Part shown: piece after piece, positions 36,499 to 47,728 of the stretch
Layout: the number at the start of each line of letters is the position of its first letter
Numbering within the stretch: position 1 is the first letter of the stretch
DNA from: Agelaius tricolor
Lineage: Eukaryota > Chordata > Aves > Passeriformes > Icteridae
Assembly: GCA_023055355.1 (NCBI GenBank)
Contig: JALJCS010000029.1
Location: forward strand, 1,488,001-1,552,000
Direction of reading: 5' to 3'
DNA: 64,000 nt
Notes under the pieces: model-generated
Database searches by the model: none
What the model saw: only the letters and a program-made list of their open reading frames with translations
Told to the model about the DNA's origin: nothing
Made by a program: the position numbers and the translations under genes

Positions 36499-37056
36499 TG
36501 ACTCTTCATAAAGTGCTTTGACCTGTAAACTGCTGCATTATTACAACATTTTTTATTGACCATAATAGGCCATGGAGCATTTAAAAGTCATCATTAGATA
36601 TTAAAAGCTTCACAAAGCAAACTGCTCTGTGCTGCCACAGTCCCTTCCTTGTCCCCTGGAGCAGTCTGTATCTTGTCTATATTTTAATTGGGGAAATGAT
36701 ATGCACTCAGGAATAAATCTGCAGCTAGAATTGTTCATCATGGATTGTTTTCTTAATTCAGCTGAAAGTTTGCCTGGGGCACCTGGCAGAAATTTTGCAA
36801 GCTTCAATCCTGCCTTCAGATCTCTGGGTTTATATGATTCTATCTGCTTGGAATCTAATTTCATGCTGTTTATACAATCACTTGGTGATTTACATTTGTG
36901 CAAGGACACCTTGTGTAGGAAAATGCCACAAAATCCTTGTAAGACAGGTGGAAGTTAAAGCTCTGGATGTGTCTCATGCTGCTGGGCCAGATCCAAACCC
37001 ATGGTTAAATAATTAAAACAGGACCACTAACGGCTGGTTTGAGCATGAATGGCTGC

Positions 37057-37163
37057 TGCAAATTAAAGCATGAAAATGTTACCTGCAAATTAAAACATTG
37101 AAAATTTTACCTGCAAATTAAAACATGAAAATGTTACCTGCAAATTAAACCATGAAAATATTG
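37057..37163. repeat. 27-bp tandem repeat, four copies
   Basis: Four units of TGCAAATTAAAACATGAAAA plus TGTTACC (27-28 bp) with a few changes; the fourth is incomplete. It lies 120-230 bp before the PX core exon, in the region where its branch point and enhancers would be. Confidence 0.9.
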
Positions 37164-37285
37164 CTAGGGCACTTTGATCGCTTTCAGATGTTTCAAGGAG
37201 AAAGTGCTGTTTGTGCTCAGATTTGCCTCTCCTGCCCCTCTGTGCTGAGGAGCTGCTGACAGTGTGGCTGTGTTTGTGTGTGCAG

Positions 37286-37423
37286 GGTAGGAGCTGGATT
37301 GTGAAGAGGAGCTATGAGGATTTCCGGGTGCTGGACAAACACCTCCACCTGTGCATCTACGACCGCCGCTTCTCGCAGCTGGCAGAGCTGCCCCGCTCCG
37401 ATGCCCTGAAGGACAGCCCCGAG
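37286..37423 (+). CDS. ARHGAP32: ARHGAP32 coding exon: PX domain core with phosphoinositide-binding motif
   Basis: This 138-nt exon encodes 46 residues beginning GRSWIVKRSYEDFRVLDKHL. The acceptor is TGTGTGCAG and the donor GAG|GTAAGG; both ends are phase 0. KRSYEDF is the family version of the PX signature R-R/K-Y-x-D-F, whose first basic residue normally contacts the 3-phosphate of a phosphoinositide, so membrane binding looks intact. The CIYDRRFSQL segment carries further basic residues, and ELPRSDALKDSPE is the start of the proline-containing loop and following helix. Two residues differ from human as recalled (Ser to Ala and Thr to Ala, both near the C-terminal end) and one is conservative (Lys to Arg at residue 2). 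A CR1 fragment starts only about 60 bp after the donor, and a 27-bp tandem repeat ends about 120 bp before the acceptor. Confidence 0.95.
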
Positions 37424-37479
37424 GTAAGGGACCCCTCTGGGCACCCAGGGCACCACCCAGCCATGGGATTTCTGCAAGG

Positions 37480-37690
37480 AGTGACCTCTGGGGGAGGTTT
37501 GTTGGATATCAGGGACAATTCCATCGTGGAAGGGGCTGTCAAGCATTGGAGGGAGCTGCCCGGGGCAGTGGTGGAGTCAATGTCCCTTGAGTGTTCAGAA
37601 GTGTCTGGATGTGGCACGTGGGGACATGGTTTAGTTGGTGGACTTAGAGGTCTTTTCCAGCCTCAGCAATTCCATGTATTTCTGGTACAC
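37480..37690 (+). mobile_element. CR1 LINE 3' fragment directly after the PX core exon
   Basis: GGGGGAGGTTTGTTGGATAT, GGGGCTGTCAAGCATTGGAG and GGTCTTTTCCAGCCTCAGCA follow the CR1 consensus. It starts about 60 bp beyond the donor at 37424 and runs into an AT-rich hairpin-prone tract. Confidence 0.85.
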
Positions 37691-37699
37691 AGAGTATTC

Positions 37700-37885
37700 T
37701 CAAAGAGTATTGTGTGTATATTCTAGTATTATATACTAGTATTATATTCTAGTACTATATTATAATACTAAAATATATAATTACTGTATTACTATTACTA
37801 GATTACTATAATGCTATTACTATATTACTATTACTAGATTACTATAATTACTAGTAATATATAATACTAGTAATATACTAGGAAT
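37700..37885. repeat. AT-rich tract with tandem and inverted TACTAGTA motifs
   Basis: Nearly pure A/T with ACTAGTAT and ATACTAGT in both orientations, giving hairpin potential. A 25-bp block occurs twice 36 bp apart (37788 and 37824). It follows a CR1 3' end directly, suggesting growth from the CR1 tail. Confidence 0.85.
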
Positions 37886-39165
37886 CAGGATACTTACTTC
37901 TAGTAGAGAGTAGTTTTAATGCAGCCTGGGCTACATTTGAAAATTGGCTACCACGAATAAAGTCAATGTTTTCCACCCCTAATTTCAGTGATCTAAAGGG
38001 AAATGTCGTGCAAGTTCAGACAAATTAATTAAGCTCCTGAATCTGGAATGGTAATTGAGTGTCAAGAAAGCTACTGTCCTGTGTTCCCTTAGATGTGAAT
38101 TTGGTTTTGTCTTTGGAGACTTCGTCAGTGATGTGGGTATTTTCTGGCTCAGCGTTAACAACTGAGCACTCCCAGGGAATCATGCTGTCTGAGGCTGCTG
38201 CACTGCAAGAAGAATCCCATTTGGAGTGCTAGGCTTCCATTTTAAACTGAGTATTCCTAAAGTGTTTTTTAAGAGCAGTTGCATTAGTGTGTTATTTAAA
38301 TGGTCTTTAAAAAGCTCTTTTCCCTCAATGAGTGGTTTTTTTCCCTCAAAGAGATACTTCTCATTTCTTGGCTTGCTGTCTTCACCCAGAGTATGATGAG
38401 ATGAAATTACCTCAGCTTCTCACTGTTGATAATTGAAAGATTTATTCATGTCCAGAAAAATCTCTTGGAAAGCAGCAGGTGAATCATGGCTGCATCATTT
38501 TGGAGGATGTGGACACTGAAATTAGTATCTCCTGGAATTTTATGGGGTGTTTGCCATGGAATTTAAGGAACTGATCATGCAGCCCCATCACTCAGCAGAG
38601 AGACTGATTTAACACTTGCTTTGGTTTCACACAGGGTATTTCTGAGGAGGATTTAAAGTTTAAATTCAGCAGAAGCAGCAATATTCAGGACAATGAATTC
38701 CTGGTTTACTTTTAACTATATTTTAGGCATTCCTATCTCTTGCATCCTTACTTGTATCAATTTAACTGGACTTTAGAGCAAGAGCCTGAAAATCTGCATT
38801 CTGTCTGCAAACACAGAGGATGTGAAGATGCTGAACAGCTCTGCTGCTCTGCAGCTGTGGGGTGTCTCATCATATATTTTTTATTTTTAATTGGCCACGT
38901 TGGAACAGATGTTTGAGGAGAACAATGTTTTAAACAGTCCTACAGATTCTGGGCTACAATGCTGCTTTATTCCACTGTCACTGGGAGACTCTGGAAAGAC
39001 CTCAGTGGCTTCTCTGTAATAAAAACCAGTTTACTGTTACAGAAGGGACATGGCAAAGTGTATTTTTAAACCCCTCTTCTACTGCTTGAAATGTTACTCT
39101 TTGGCCAGAGGGTCACTCTGAGGTACTGCATTCTTTAGGCTCTGCAGGCGTGTGGAAGTGGCACT

Positions 39166-40050
39166 CAGGGGTTCTTCACTGGGTGACATTCAGGGGTGTT
39201 CACTGGGTGACATTCAGGGGTGTTCACTGGGTGGCACTCAGGGCCTGTTCACTGGGTTGTTCACTGGGGGACACTCAGGGGTTGTTCACTGAGGAGCACT
39301 TGGGGGGTGTTCACTGAGGGAGACTCAGGGGCTCTTCACTGGGGGACACTCAGGGATTGTTCACTGGGGGACACTCAGGGATTGTTCACTGGGGGACACT
39401 CAGGGGTGTTCACTGGTGGCACTCAGGGATTGTTCACTGGGGGACACTCAGGGATTGTTCACTGGGGGACACTCAGGGGTTGTTCACTGGGTGGCACTCA
39501 GGGGTGTTCACTGGGGGACACTCAGGGATTGTTCACTGGGGGACACTCAGGGATTGTTCACTGGGGGACACTCAGGGGTGTTCACTGGTGGCACTCAGGG
39601 ATTGTTCACTGGGGGACACTCAGGGGTGTTCACTGGTGGCACTCAGGGATTGTTCACTGGGGGACACTCAGGGGTGTTCACTGGTGGCACTCAGGGCCTG
39701 TTCACTGGTGGCACTCAGGGATTGTTCACTGGGGGACACTCAGGGGCTCTTCACTGGGGGACACTCAGGGGTGTTCACTGGTGGCACTCAGGGCCTGTTC
39801 ACTGGTGGCACTCAGGGATTGTTCACTGGGGGACACTCAGGGATTGTTCACTGGGGGACACTCGGGTGTTCACTGGTGGCACTCAGGGCCTGTTCACTGG
39901 TGGCACTCAGGGCCTGTTCACTGGGTTGTTCACTGGGGGACACTCAGGGGTGTTCACTGGGGGACACTCAGGGATTGTTCACTGGGGGACACTCAGAGGT
40001 GTTCACTGGTGGTTCTCAGGGGTTCTTCACTGGGTGGTTCTCAGGTGTGT
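39166..40050. repeat. Minisatellite of 23-25 bp units, 37 TTCACT boxes
   Basis: The unit is TTCACTGGGGGACACTCAGGG plus a 3-4 base variable end (ATTG, GTG, CCTG or CTC). Two main variants alternate: GGGGACACTC and GGTGGCACTC. I count 37 TTCACT boxes. Mixed 23-, 24- and 25-bp units rotate the frame, and all three plus frames stay open for over 200 codons. It sits in the intron between the second and third PX exons, ending about 360 bp before the acceptor. No coding role is implied. Confidence 0.95.
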
Positions 40051-40413
40051 TTGGTGGCCCTAAGACACAAGTTGTTTGTGTGTGTGTCCACAATGAGGGC
40101 AAAGCTTTAAATTTCAGGTATCTTGACAAGGGAAGTTATGAAAATCTGCATGAATGTTACAAAATGATAATAATAATGTTATTACTTTCCCAGAGAGCTG
40201 CTTCTTTATCCTATCTTTTGGTGTAACAATTATAACCCTGTGTGTAGCTTGCTGTCCTTCAAACAACAGAAATGCATTTATTTGCAGAAGGGAACATATC
40301 TCTGTAACTCTTGCCTGTGGCAGTGGGTGATTTCTGGTCCTGCCTAAGCTTGCAGAAGGCTCTCCAAAGGCAGGTGCACTAACAGAACCACTGTGTGTGT
40401 GTTTGTGTCCCAG

Positions 40414-40506
40414 CTGGTCACCCAGATGCTGATGGCTTACCTGGCTCGGCTCTCCAACATCGCAGGCAACAAGATCAACTGTGGCCCTGCCCTCACATGG
40501 ATGGAG
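40414..40506 (+). CDS. ARHGAP32: ARHGAP32 coding exon: C-terminal helix of PX domain
   Basis: This 93-nt exon encodes 31 residues: LVTQMLMAYLARLSNIAG followed by NKINCGPALTWME. The acceptor is TTTGTGTCCCAG and the donor GAG|GTACAC; both ends are phase 0. The amphipathic MLMAYLARLS segment corresponds to the last PX helix. NINCGP-type sequence followed by LTWME is a strongly conserved linker in ARHGAP32/33. It begins with Leu where human ARHGAP32, as recalled, has Ser. It contains the first in-frame methionines among the six exons, so any transcript starting downstream of the normal start codon could initiate only here or later. The exon lies about 360 bp after the end of a large minisatellite. 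Confidence 0.94.
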
Positions 40507-41965
40507 GTACACCACAAACCTGGGGTATTCCTTGTTTCCTGACCTTGGAAACACAGCAGGCACACATCTGCTCTTTCCAGACCTGCTGGTGTCACTGAAA
40601 TTCTATCCTGAAAGTTTTTTATTCCCCTATTACCAGCATGTAGAAGGTGTAGGACACACAGAATCAGAACCACTATTAAGAGTATAGAGTTTTTTCCCTT
40701 GTAACCTGGGTTTTGTCTCTCAGAAATGGATTGTCCTGCTGATATTCACAAACAGAGGAGGTGGCAGTCCCAGGGCTGCCCGGGAATGCCGGCTTCAGGG
40801 CTGGATCTCCCATGATGGGTTGCAGAAGGCTCACTTGTTTCAAAGCTCACTTATTCCTGCTCTCCTTTTTACTAAGGCAATGCTGCAACTGTGGCACATT
40901 TCTAAAACTCAGCTGTCTCTGTTCTGGTGTTTCCCTGCTCTCTTGGTTTTCTCAATAATTTTTCCCTGTGGCAGCTCCAAAGCCAGTAAATACTCCATGC
41001 TCCTGTTGGCTCCCCTGCAGACAGAGGCAGCCTTGTGCCTGCAGTGGCACAGTTTGTGTGTTGTGAACTGCAGCTGCAGCTCTGCTTTCAGGTTTCATGG
41101 TTTGTAGTCTTTAAACAATAGCCCTTAGTGGGGATGAGGGCAGGGGAGGCTGCAGGAGTGTCCAGCTGTCCCTGTTCAGACTGCCTGCAGACGTGTGGCT
41201 TTCCATCGCTGCACACCAGGAATGGAAACAGCTATTAATAGACTTGCAGCTCCTTTTTAAATGGATCTGATAAGGATTGAGTGTGTTTTCCTGCAATTTT
41301 CCCCACTGATATCCTTCTCACCCTGAAATCCTTTAGGATAAGAAAAATCTTGGAAAGCAGCAAAGGGAAGGAGGAATCTGTAGGGAGAAATAAGATGTAG
41401 CATTCAGAACAACACAGTAGGCCTGGAGATCACAGCAAACCCAGTGCAGAGTAACCTTTGTGACTCACTAAGAATCCTACACAATTTTACACAGAAATCT
41501 GGAGTTTTGGAAGTATGCTGATGATTGCAAGGGAGGGTGCATGTTTTCTTTAAAAAAATAAATAAAAGGGTAGGAGAAAATGGAAAGCAACACTAGTTTT
41601 TGGATTGACAGCATTTTCTCCTTGCCTCAGTACCTTGAGCATTAATTCCACCTCGTAGAGGATTTTTGTAGCACGTCTGTATTGCCATGGAAAACCACCA
41701 TGCTTTGGTGTTAAAGGGAGCTGCAGGCCCTCACTGTGTGTTACTGTTTGTACACAAAGCTGCACCAAGCCAGTGTTTCTCTCCTCTGGACAGGCACACC
41801 CGACCTTCTGGGGCCCCCAGTGAGCTGTTCTGGCTGTGCTGTGCCCTCTCTCCTGGGGCCCAGGGCTGGGCTGTCTCTCTCAATCAGCTTGAAGCCTTTG
41901 CACCACTAGAATGCTTCCTCACTTGTCCTCAGCTGCCTCACAGTCCCCTGTGCTCTTTGTTTCAG
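40507..41965 (+). other. Intron of 1,459 bp
   Basis: GT-AG, phase 0. No repeat or regulatory element recognised. Confidence 0.9.
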
Positions 41966-42088
41966 ATTGATAACAAGGGGAATCACCTGCTGGTCCATGA
42001 GGAATCATCCATTAATGTCCCTGCTATTGCTGCTGCCCATGTCATTAAGAGATACATTGCTCAAGCAGCAGATGAACTGTCCTTTGAG
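41966..42088 (+). CDS. ARHGAP32: ARHGAP32 coding exon: PX-SH3 linker and first SH3 strand
   Basis: This 123-nt exon encodes 41 residues: IDNKGNHLLVHEESSINVPA followed by IAAAHVIKRYIAQAADELSFE. The acceptor is CTTTGTTTCAG and the donor GAG|GTAAAT; both ends are phase 0. The first half is the conserved linker after the PX domain. The second half opens the SH3 domain: AAHVIKRYIAQAADELSFE fills the place of the usual ALYDY...DELSF motif, with the RT-loop acidic residues (D, E) present. The IDNKGNHLLVHEESSIN stretch separates ARHGAP32 from ARHGAP33, which in my memory has a different sequence there. Substitutions against human ARHGAP32 are concentrated in the RT-loop part. Confidence 0.95.
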
Positions 42089-44159
42089 GTAAATAAAGCA
42101 CTTGCTTTTCTTGTTGTCAGCTCCAAATCAGTGTAATCTGTTTGTCTGTGTGCCCATCAGGAATATGTCCAGACACTTCCACAATGTTTTGTGAGGGGAA
42201 ACTTGGAAGATTGAGTTAAATATTCGATCTGCTACGAGTTGGATATGGGCAGATATTTTAAAGATTCAGTCATCTTTAAAATACAGCTTTACTTGGCATT
42301 AGTATCTTCTGATTAACCAGCTCCTGCCAGCTCCTCTGGGCTGTCCCTGAGTAGAGCCCACATGTTTTCTGTTCAGGATTGTCCCTGTGTGTGTGGACTC
42401 AAGTTTCATTTCTCCTTGCCCAGGTTGCATACACCCTCTGAGCAAGTCCCTGTCCATAACCATTTTTAAGAGCTTCTGCTCCCTTGAGAAGTAAAGAACC
42501 AGACTGGCAAAGGATTGCTGCTTGAAGGGCAGGTGATGAGCTAAAACTGGCCTGAAAATCCAGCACAGGAGCTGCTGTGGAGTAAATCCCTGAATCTCAG
42601 GATGATTTGACTTGAGAGGAACCCTAAAACCTGTCCCATTCCACCCCTTGCCATGGGCAGAGACACCTTCCAGTAGCCTAGGTTGCTCCACATCCCATCC
42701 AAGATCTCCAGATCAGACCCTGGAAGCTTTTGGTTGGTCTGTTTGACCCAAAAAGCAATGGTCTGTGCTCTGGTTGCCCTGTGCAACGCTGCTGTTTCTA
42801 CAAAATGTGTGAAGGAAAACAGTGCCCTGAGGAGCTTTGTGATCACATCCTTGGTGTGCAGCACAGGAAGGAAAAATAACAGTGATAGTCTGGTGCTGCC
42901 AGGGCTTTGTCCTTGTTCAAATCAGGGCAAGGATTGGTATACCCCAAAGAACTGTGTGGTCAGAGGGATGTGTGGGCATGGCAGCTCTGAGCTGGACTCC
43001 GAGCAGCACAGGATTCAGTCTGTTTGTCAGCTTATGAGAGCACTGAAATTACACTCCCTGCTTGTAAATCTTGCTCTGTGCAGAAGGGAAACTGAGGCAC
43101 ATGTAGTTTCCAAGGGTGTGCAGTGAGACACCACAGCAGGACTGGCACAGAACAGGGTCAGGAGTTGGGGTTTATGATCCTGAGTCCTGTTCCCTAACCC
43201 AAAATATCTCTGTGTTTATTATTCTAAATTTCTAGTAGGCAGTTGCACAAGCAGCTGTCTGGGGTTTGCTCCCCAGTTCTGAGAAGCATCCTCAGTGTCT
43301 CTGCTCCTGTGGTGGGAGCAGTTTCCTTCATGGACATTTGCTTTGCTCTTGATTCACTATTCCCTGGAGGAACTAATTTCCCCACATCTCAGTCATCCCT
43401 GTCTGCAAACTAGGGATGTGTTGCCTTTTCTGTAAATCACTTTGAGATCCATCAGTGTAAAATATCTGGTGAAAGCTGGGCATTACTGGCATGAATTTTT
43501 GCCCACCTACCTGGAGTACCTGCAGTATTTATTTAGTTTCTTCCCTTTCTCATTTTCTGTAATAGAGGCCACACAGAGCTTGATTCAAACCAAGCCAGAT
43601 TTAGTATTGATGATACTGATTTCCTTTTGAACTACTGCAGTACTACATTTTTATGGGAATGAGCAAAGCCTCAGAAAGCCTGTCTGGTGTCCTTGGCCAT
43701 TTTCCATCCTGTTGCTGTAGCACCACTTCTCCTGTGTTCACTTCCTAACCCTGGGCAGCTCACCTGGGGCAGTTTGGGAGCTGCAAAGGCAGCTCTTCAC
43801 TCTGCTGTGAGAGGGAGCCAGGAGACACATGCCAGTGCCTACAGACTCGTGGCTAGGGCAGTAAAAATCAGCTCAGCTACTGGAGCAGATTTTCCCAAGT
43901 GCTCGACACCATCACTGCAGTTTAACCAGAAGCCTCTGTAGCCCTTCCCAGGAGACAGCTGCTCTTCAGGCCCTTTCCTTAGGAGCAGCTGTATCCTGTG
44001 TGCTGGGCAGTGCTGGAACTCTTCCACCCCACAGCTCTGCTCTGCAAAGGCAGATGTGCAGCTGCTCCAGAGCTGTGCAGGTTTTTGCAGTGCTGAGACT
44101 GTGGTTATTGGAGCTGTGCTCTCCTCCTGGCTGTGACTGATGCTGTCAACCTTTTGCAG
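42089..44159 (+). other. Intron of 2,071 bp within the SH3 domain
   Basis: GT-AG, phase 0. It holds one reversed CR1 fragment; otherwise unremarkable. Confidence 0.9.
42593..42708 (-). mobile_element. CR1 LINE 3' fragment, minus strand
   Basis: CCCATTCCACCCCTTGCCAT, GGGCAGAGACACCTTCCAGT and TTGCTCCACATCCCATCCAA are a reversed, diverged CR1 3' end. Confidence 0.8.
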
Positions 44160-44237
44160 GTGGGGGACATCGTGTCTGTCATCGACATGCCACCAAAGGA
44201 GCTGACCTCGTGGTGGAGAGGAAAACATGGGTTCCAG
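44160..44237 (+). CDS. ARHGAP32: ARHGAP32 coding exon: central SH3 domain
   Basis: This 78-nt exon encodes 26 residues: VGDIVSVIDMPPKELTSWWR followed by GKHGFQ. The acceptor is CCTTTTGCAG and the donor CAG|GTAGGC; both ends are phase 0. It holds the diverging turn (VGDIVSVID), the n-Src loop (MPPKELTS) and the tandem tryptophans WW of the SH3 ligand groove, followed by the RGKHGFQ strand. The WW pair is the key conserved feature of an SH3 peptide-binding surface and is intact. This family's SH3 domain is reported to be atypical in partner choice, so proline-rich ligand binding is inferred from the family and not shown here. Confidence 0.95.
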
Positions 44238-45454
44238 GTAGGCACCAGCCCAGCCATGGCAGTGGGGTTGGAACAAAAGCAGGAACCTCAGCAGGAGCCT
44301 CAGAGCTGTGTTCCTGGAGCTGCTGTACCTGGTCAGGGCGGCTCAGGGGACAAGCAGGGTGTCCCTGCCTTGGTGTCAGGGGGCTCCCCTTCTCTCTGGG
44401 CTGGGGCTGGAGCACACACAGGGTGTCCACTGGAAGTTTCCTTCCTCCCTCACCACAGGAAGGAGGGCTGGCCATGGCCTGTGATGGACAGCTGGCCTGA
44501 TGGCAGTGGAAGCTTGTGCTGCACCCCCTCCAAGGCAGCTGACACTGTTACTCACATCATCCCCTTCCTTCCAGTAGCTGAAACCAGCTCAGGCAGAACA
44601 GAGAGGATTTGGAGAATTCCAGCTGAGGAAACAGTGCTGCTGACTTAGACAAGCCACCCATCCGTGCCTGTGTTCACTGTGTGCTGTCAGTGGTGCTGGT
44701 CCCTGTAAACATCACAGCACAGAGATGGAGACTGAATTTTCAAAAGGTCCTAAGAATGCCTGGGGATTAGGTACCAAACCTTGTGTGTTGAAATGGCACT
44801 GTCCTTCCAAGGAGCTTTTAGTCCTTTGGATTTTGCCGCTAGGAAATGTAAAAGCTTTAAAAGTCTCTTTTAACCAAGCAAACCCCAGAGCCATTGGGGA
44901 TGGGGGCTGACTTGTGCTGTCTCACATTTCAGCTGCTTCCAGCCACAGGGATTTCCATCTGCAGCTGCTGTCTGTGAGTGGGTGGGATGAGGAGTTTGCT
45001 CTGCAGAGGCTCAGGATTGGCCAGACACTTCTGTAATTTAGCATGGAAAGTCTTCTCAAGGCTCCTCAGGTTTTCCCTGACAGCCCTTTCTGTGCCAGGC
45101 CAGGCTGTGGCCCTGCCGTTGTCAATGCCCAGCAGTTGGATCTCCCAGTCCCAGCTGGATGAAGTGTAGTACACCACTGGATGTGGATGGTGTGCTTACA
45201 CCATCCTAGTGCTGTCTGCTCAGCCAGGGCATTGAGACACAGCTTGTGTTGGTTTTGTGTCAGGTGTGGGAGTTCAGGTGACATCTCCTTTGTAAAGTCA
45301 GAGCAGCATGGACAGAGTACCTGCTCTGAAGTTTCATTTGTTTCTAGAGTCAACACACTGGTACTTCTTGAACAAACTGCTGCTTCTGAACTGTGCTGTG
45401 CCTTTGCTGGACTTGTGTTCTAATCTTAGAAGCCTCAAAGCTGAATATGCTGTG

Positions 45455-45512
45455 CTGTCAGAGAATGGCTTGGGGTGGAAGGGACCTCAAACAGTTCCAA
45501 CCCCCAATCAAT
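45455..45512 (-). mobile_element. Short CR1 3' remnant, minus strand
   Basis: CAGAGAATGGCTTGGGGTGG followed by AAGGGACCTCAAACAGTTCC and AACCCCCAA: the terminal bases of a reversed CR1. Confidence 0.7.
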
Positions 45513-47439
45513 TAAATGCTGTAATACTGCTTGGAATGATCAGCCTATGCCATGATTAACTTCCAAGTGAATCAATGAAGCAAAACAAATCTACTCTGTG
45601 GTCTGTGCCTGAGTGTGGGCACTTTGCACAGGGCTTGGAAGCCCTGTATGGGATGTAGATCCCATCCATTATTGAGGCTGGCTGACACTGGGGCCAAGTC
45701 TGGAGAACAGCACTGCTGATGGAAGGCAGCCCTTGTGCAGTTTGTCACAGCTTTGTGCCTCTCTGATCACAGCGATCCCGTTGTGTTTTCCCAGCATAAA
45801 AACATGGTGATGAGCAAACTGCCAGAAAAGGGGGTTTTCTGTGTCCCTGCACAGTCAGGCTCCTGACACAACACATATGAGCAGCTGCAGAAATTCAGCA
45901 CTGTATTCTGGCTTAACAGAAAATTAGGGGTGGAATAATCTTGTGTCCTTTATGGCAGGCAGGAGTGGTCACAGTGTGAGCAGGTGACAGCCAAACACAC
46001 CATGGAGATGCAGCTCTGTGTTCCTACAGCTCCAGGAGCTGGGTTTGCTCAAAGTCTTAACTTGTGTGTCGAGTTTAAGGCTCATGAGCTCTAAATGTAC
46101 TGAAAATGTACATTTGCTGATGGAATGAAGTCTTTGGATGATACAAGCAGTAAGAATTCAGAGAAAGGGAATTTATCTCTGGTGTTGCTACACCAGACCT
46201 AGAGATGAGTTACAGGCAGAAGTGTCCTTGATGGATGCTCAAAAAGAGTGTGTAGGTGAAGAATGTTGTTACAGCAAGAGGTGTAGGCACAGATGTAGCT
46301 GTGCAGCCTCTAAAGCATTTGTTAGAGGCAAATAGTTCTGTTCTGTTTAGGAACATTGCAGTGATAGCAATCTGTTGATCCAGTCATTTGAATTAATAAA
46401 TCAACAGAGCCCCTCTTGCCAGATAGTTGTGATTCTGAGAGCAGATAAAAGGAGGAGGTCCTGCCACCAAATGTTTGGACAGCTTGTCCTGTTATTTCTT
46501 GGGTTTTTGCTTTATGTTAGGGAGGAGCAGGGTTTTATCAACCAACCACAGCTTCCATTAGAAATCATGTCTTGATAGGAGGAAAGCAAGAACAGGGGAA
46601 AAAATTTCTCATTTTGCTGAAAGGGGAAAAAAATACTTCTTGACTTAAAGGAACTCCCCTGGCTTTGTGCATTTGAAGCAGTTGGGAGTGAAGTGCCTTC
46701 ACTCCTGCCTGTCCTGCATCCCTTGGGATAATGGGAGGGCTGTGGTGAGGAACTGGAGGCAGCTCTGCAGATGGGAAGCAAAAACTGTCTCTGACAGGCT
46801 GCAAGCACCTGCAGCTTGAATTCAGCATGGAAGTCAGAGTGTTCCTGCCAGCCAGAGCTGTCCTTCAGGGATGACTCACTGGGTTTGTATCCATCACACT
46901 TCCCTGGCACAGTGCCTGTGCTCTCTGCATACCTGAGCTCACGACTGCATTGCAACACACCTAATCCTGTGTGAACAAAACAACCCACGAGGCTTCTTAG
47001 CATTTGCTCTGCTTGAAGTGAAATGATTTTTAAGACATATTTCTTCAAGCTTTTTTCTCTTCCAATGCCCTCAGTGTGAGTCAGTGCTTTCTCTGTAAGA
47101 TTGTTACCTAAATTACAGCCACCTCCACATTAACAGCCTTCAGCCCTCTTTGTTCTGCTCTGCTTTTGCTTCATGCTTTGTCTTTTCAATCAGCTCTGTG
47201 TCAGGGAGCTGAGTCATTGGGGACAGGCCCTTCTTTGATGCATAACTGCCCTTGGTTGTCCTGAATTATTCTGGTTTTTGGGAATAGTTTGCTGAGGTGG
47301 AGAGCTGCCCCACAGCCTGCACTGCTGGAGAGGTGACAAAACCAGGGTGTGCAGCCAGGGGGGACTGGGCTGATTTTAATCACACTGTGATTGCAGCAGC
47401 TTCAGCTGGTTGTGAGACTGCAGGTCCCAGTTCCACAGA

Positions 47440-47728
47440 AGTCCAGGATGGTTTGGGTTGGAAGGGAACCTTGGGGATCATCCAGTCCCACCCCTCCCAT
47501 GGGCAGGGACACCTTCCACTGTCCAAGTCCCATCCAGCCTGGCCTTGGACACTGCCGGGGGTCCAGGGGCAGCCACAGCTGCTCTGTGCCAGGGCCTCCC
47601 CACCCTCTCAGGGAAGAAGTTATTCCCAATATCCAATGTAAATCCCAGCCATCCCTACCATCTGGCAGTGGGAAGCCATTCCCTGTGTCCTGTCCTTGTC
47701 CAAAGTCCCTTTCCAGCTCTGGTTTCCT
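47440..47728 (-). mobile_element. CR1 LINE 3' fragment, minus strand
   Basis: GGATGGTTTGGGTTGGAAGG, CCCATGGGCAGGGACACCTT and CAGGGGCAGCCACAGCTGCT. It belongs to the same subfamily as the longer copies, with small deletions. Confidence 0.9.

Larger units (their letters stand above)
20423..37285 (+). other. Intron of 16,863 bp within the PX domain
   Basis: GT-AG intron between the first two visible exons, phase 0. It contains the CCCTT/polypyrimidine region, six CR1 fragments, a TACA microsatellite and the AGCTCAGGGA minisatellite. The remainder is unique sequence in which I see no supported gene on either strand. Confidence 0.85.
37424..40413 (+). other. Intron of 2,990 bp within the PX domain
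   Basis: GT-AG, phase 0. Nearly 30% is the 24-bp minisatellite; a CR1 piece and an AT-rich tract fill its first 460 bp. 37890-39165 is plain AT-rich sequence. Confidence 0.9.

Noticed and set aside
39166..40050. CRISPR-like alternation of repeats and spacers
   Set aside because: The whole unit is repeated, there are no unique spacers, no cas genes are present, and the host is an animal.
39220..40110. 296-codon open frame, and overlapping long frames in the other two forward frames
   Set aside because: It is entirely the 24-bp minisatellite; all three frames are open because of the unit sequence, with no domain or splice context.
46512..47048. 178-codon minus-strand frame
   Set aside because: No domain, no promoter or splice support; probably chance.
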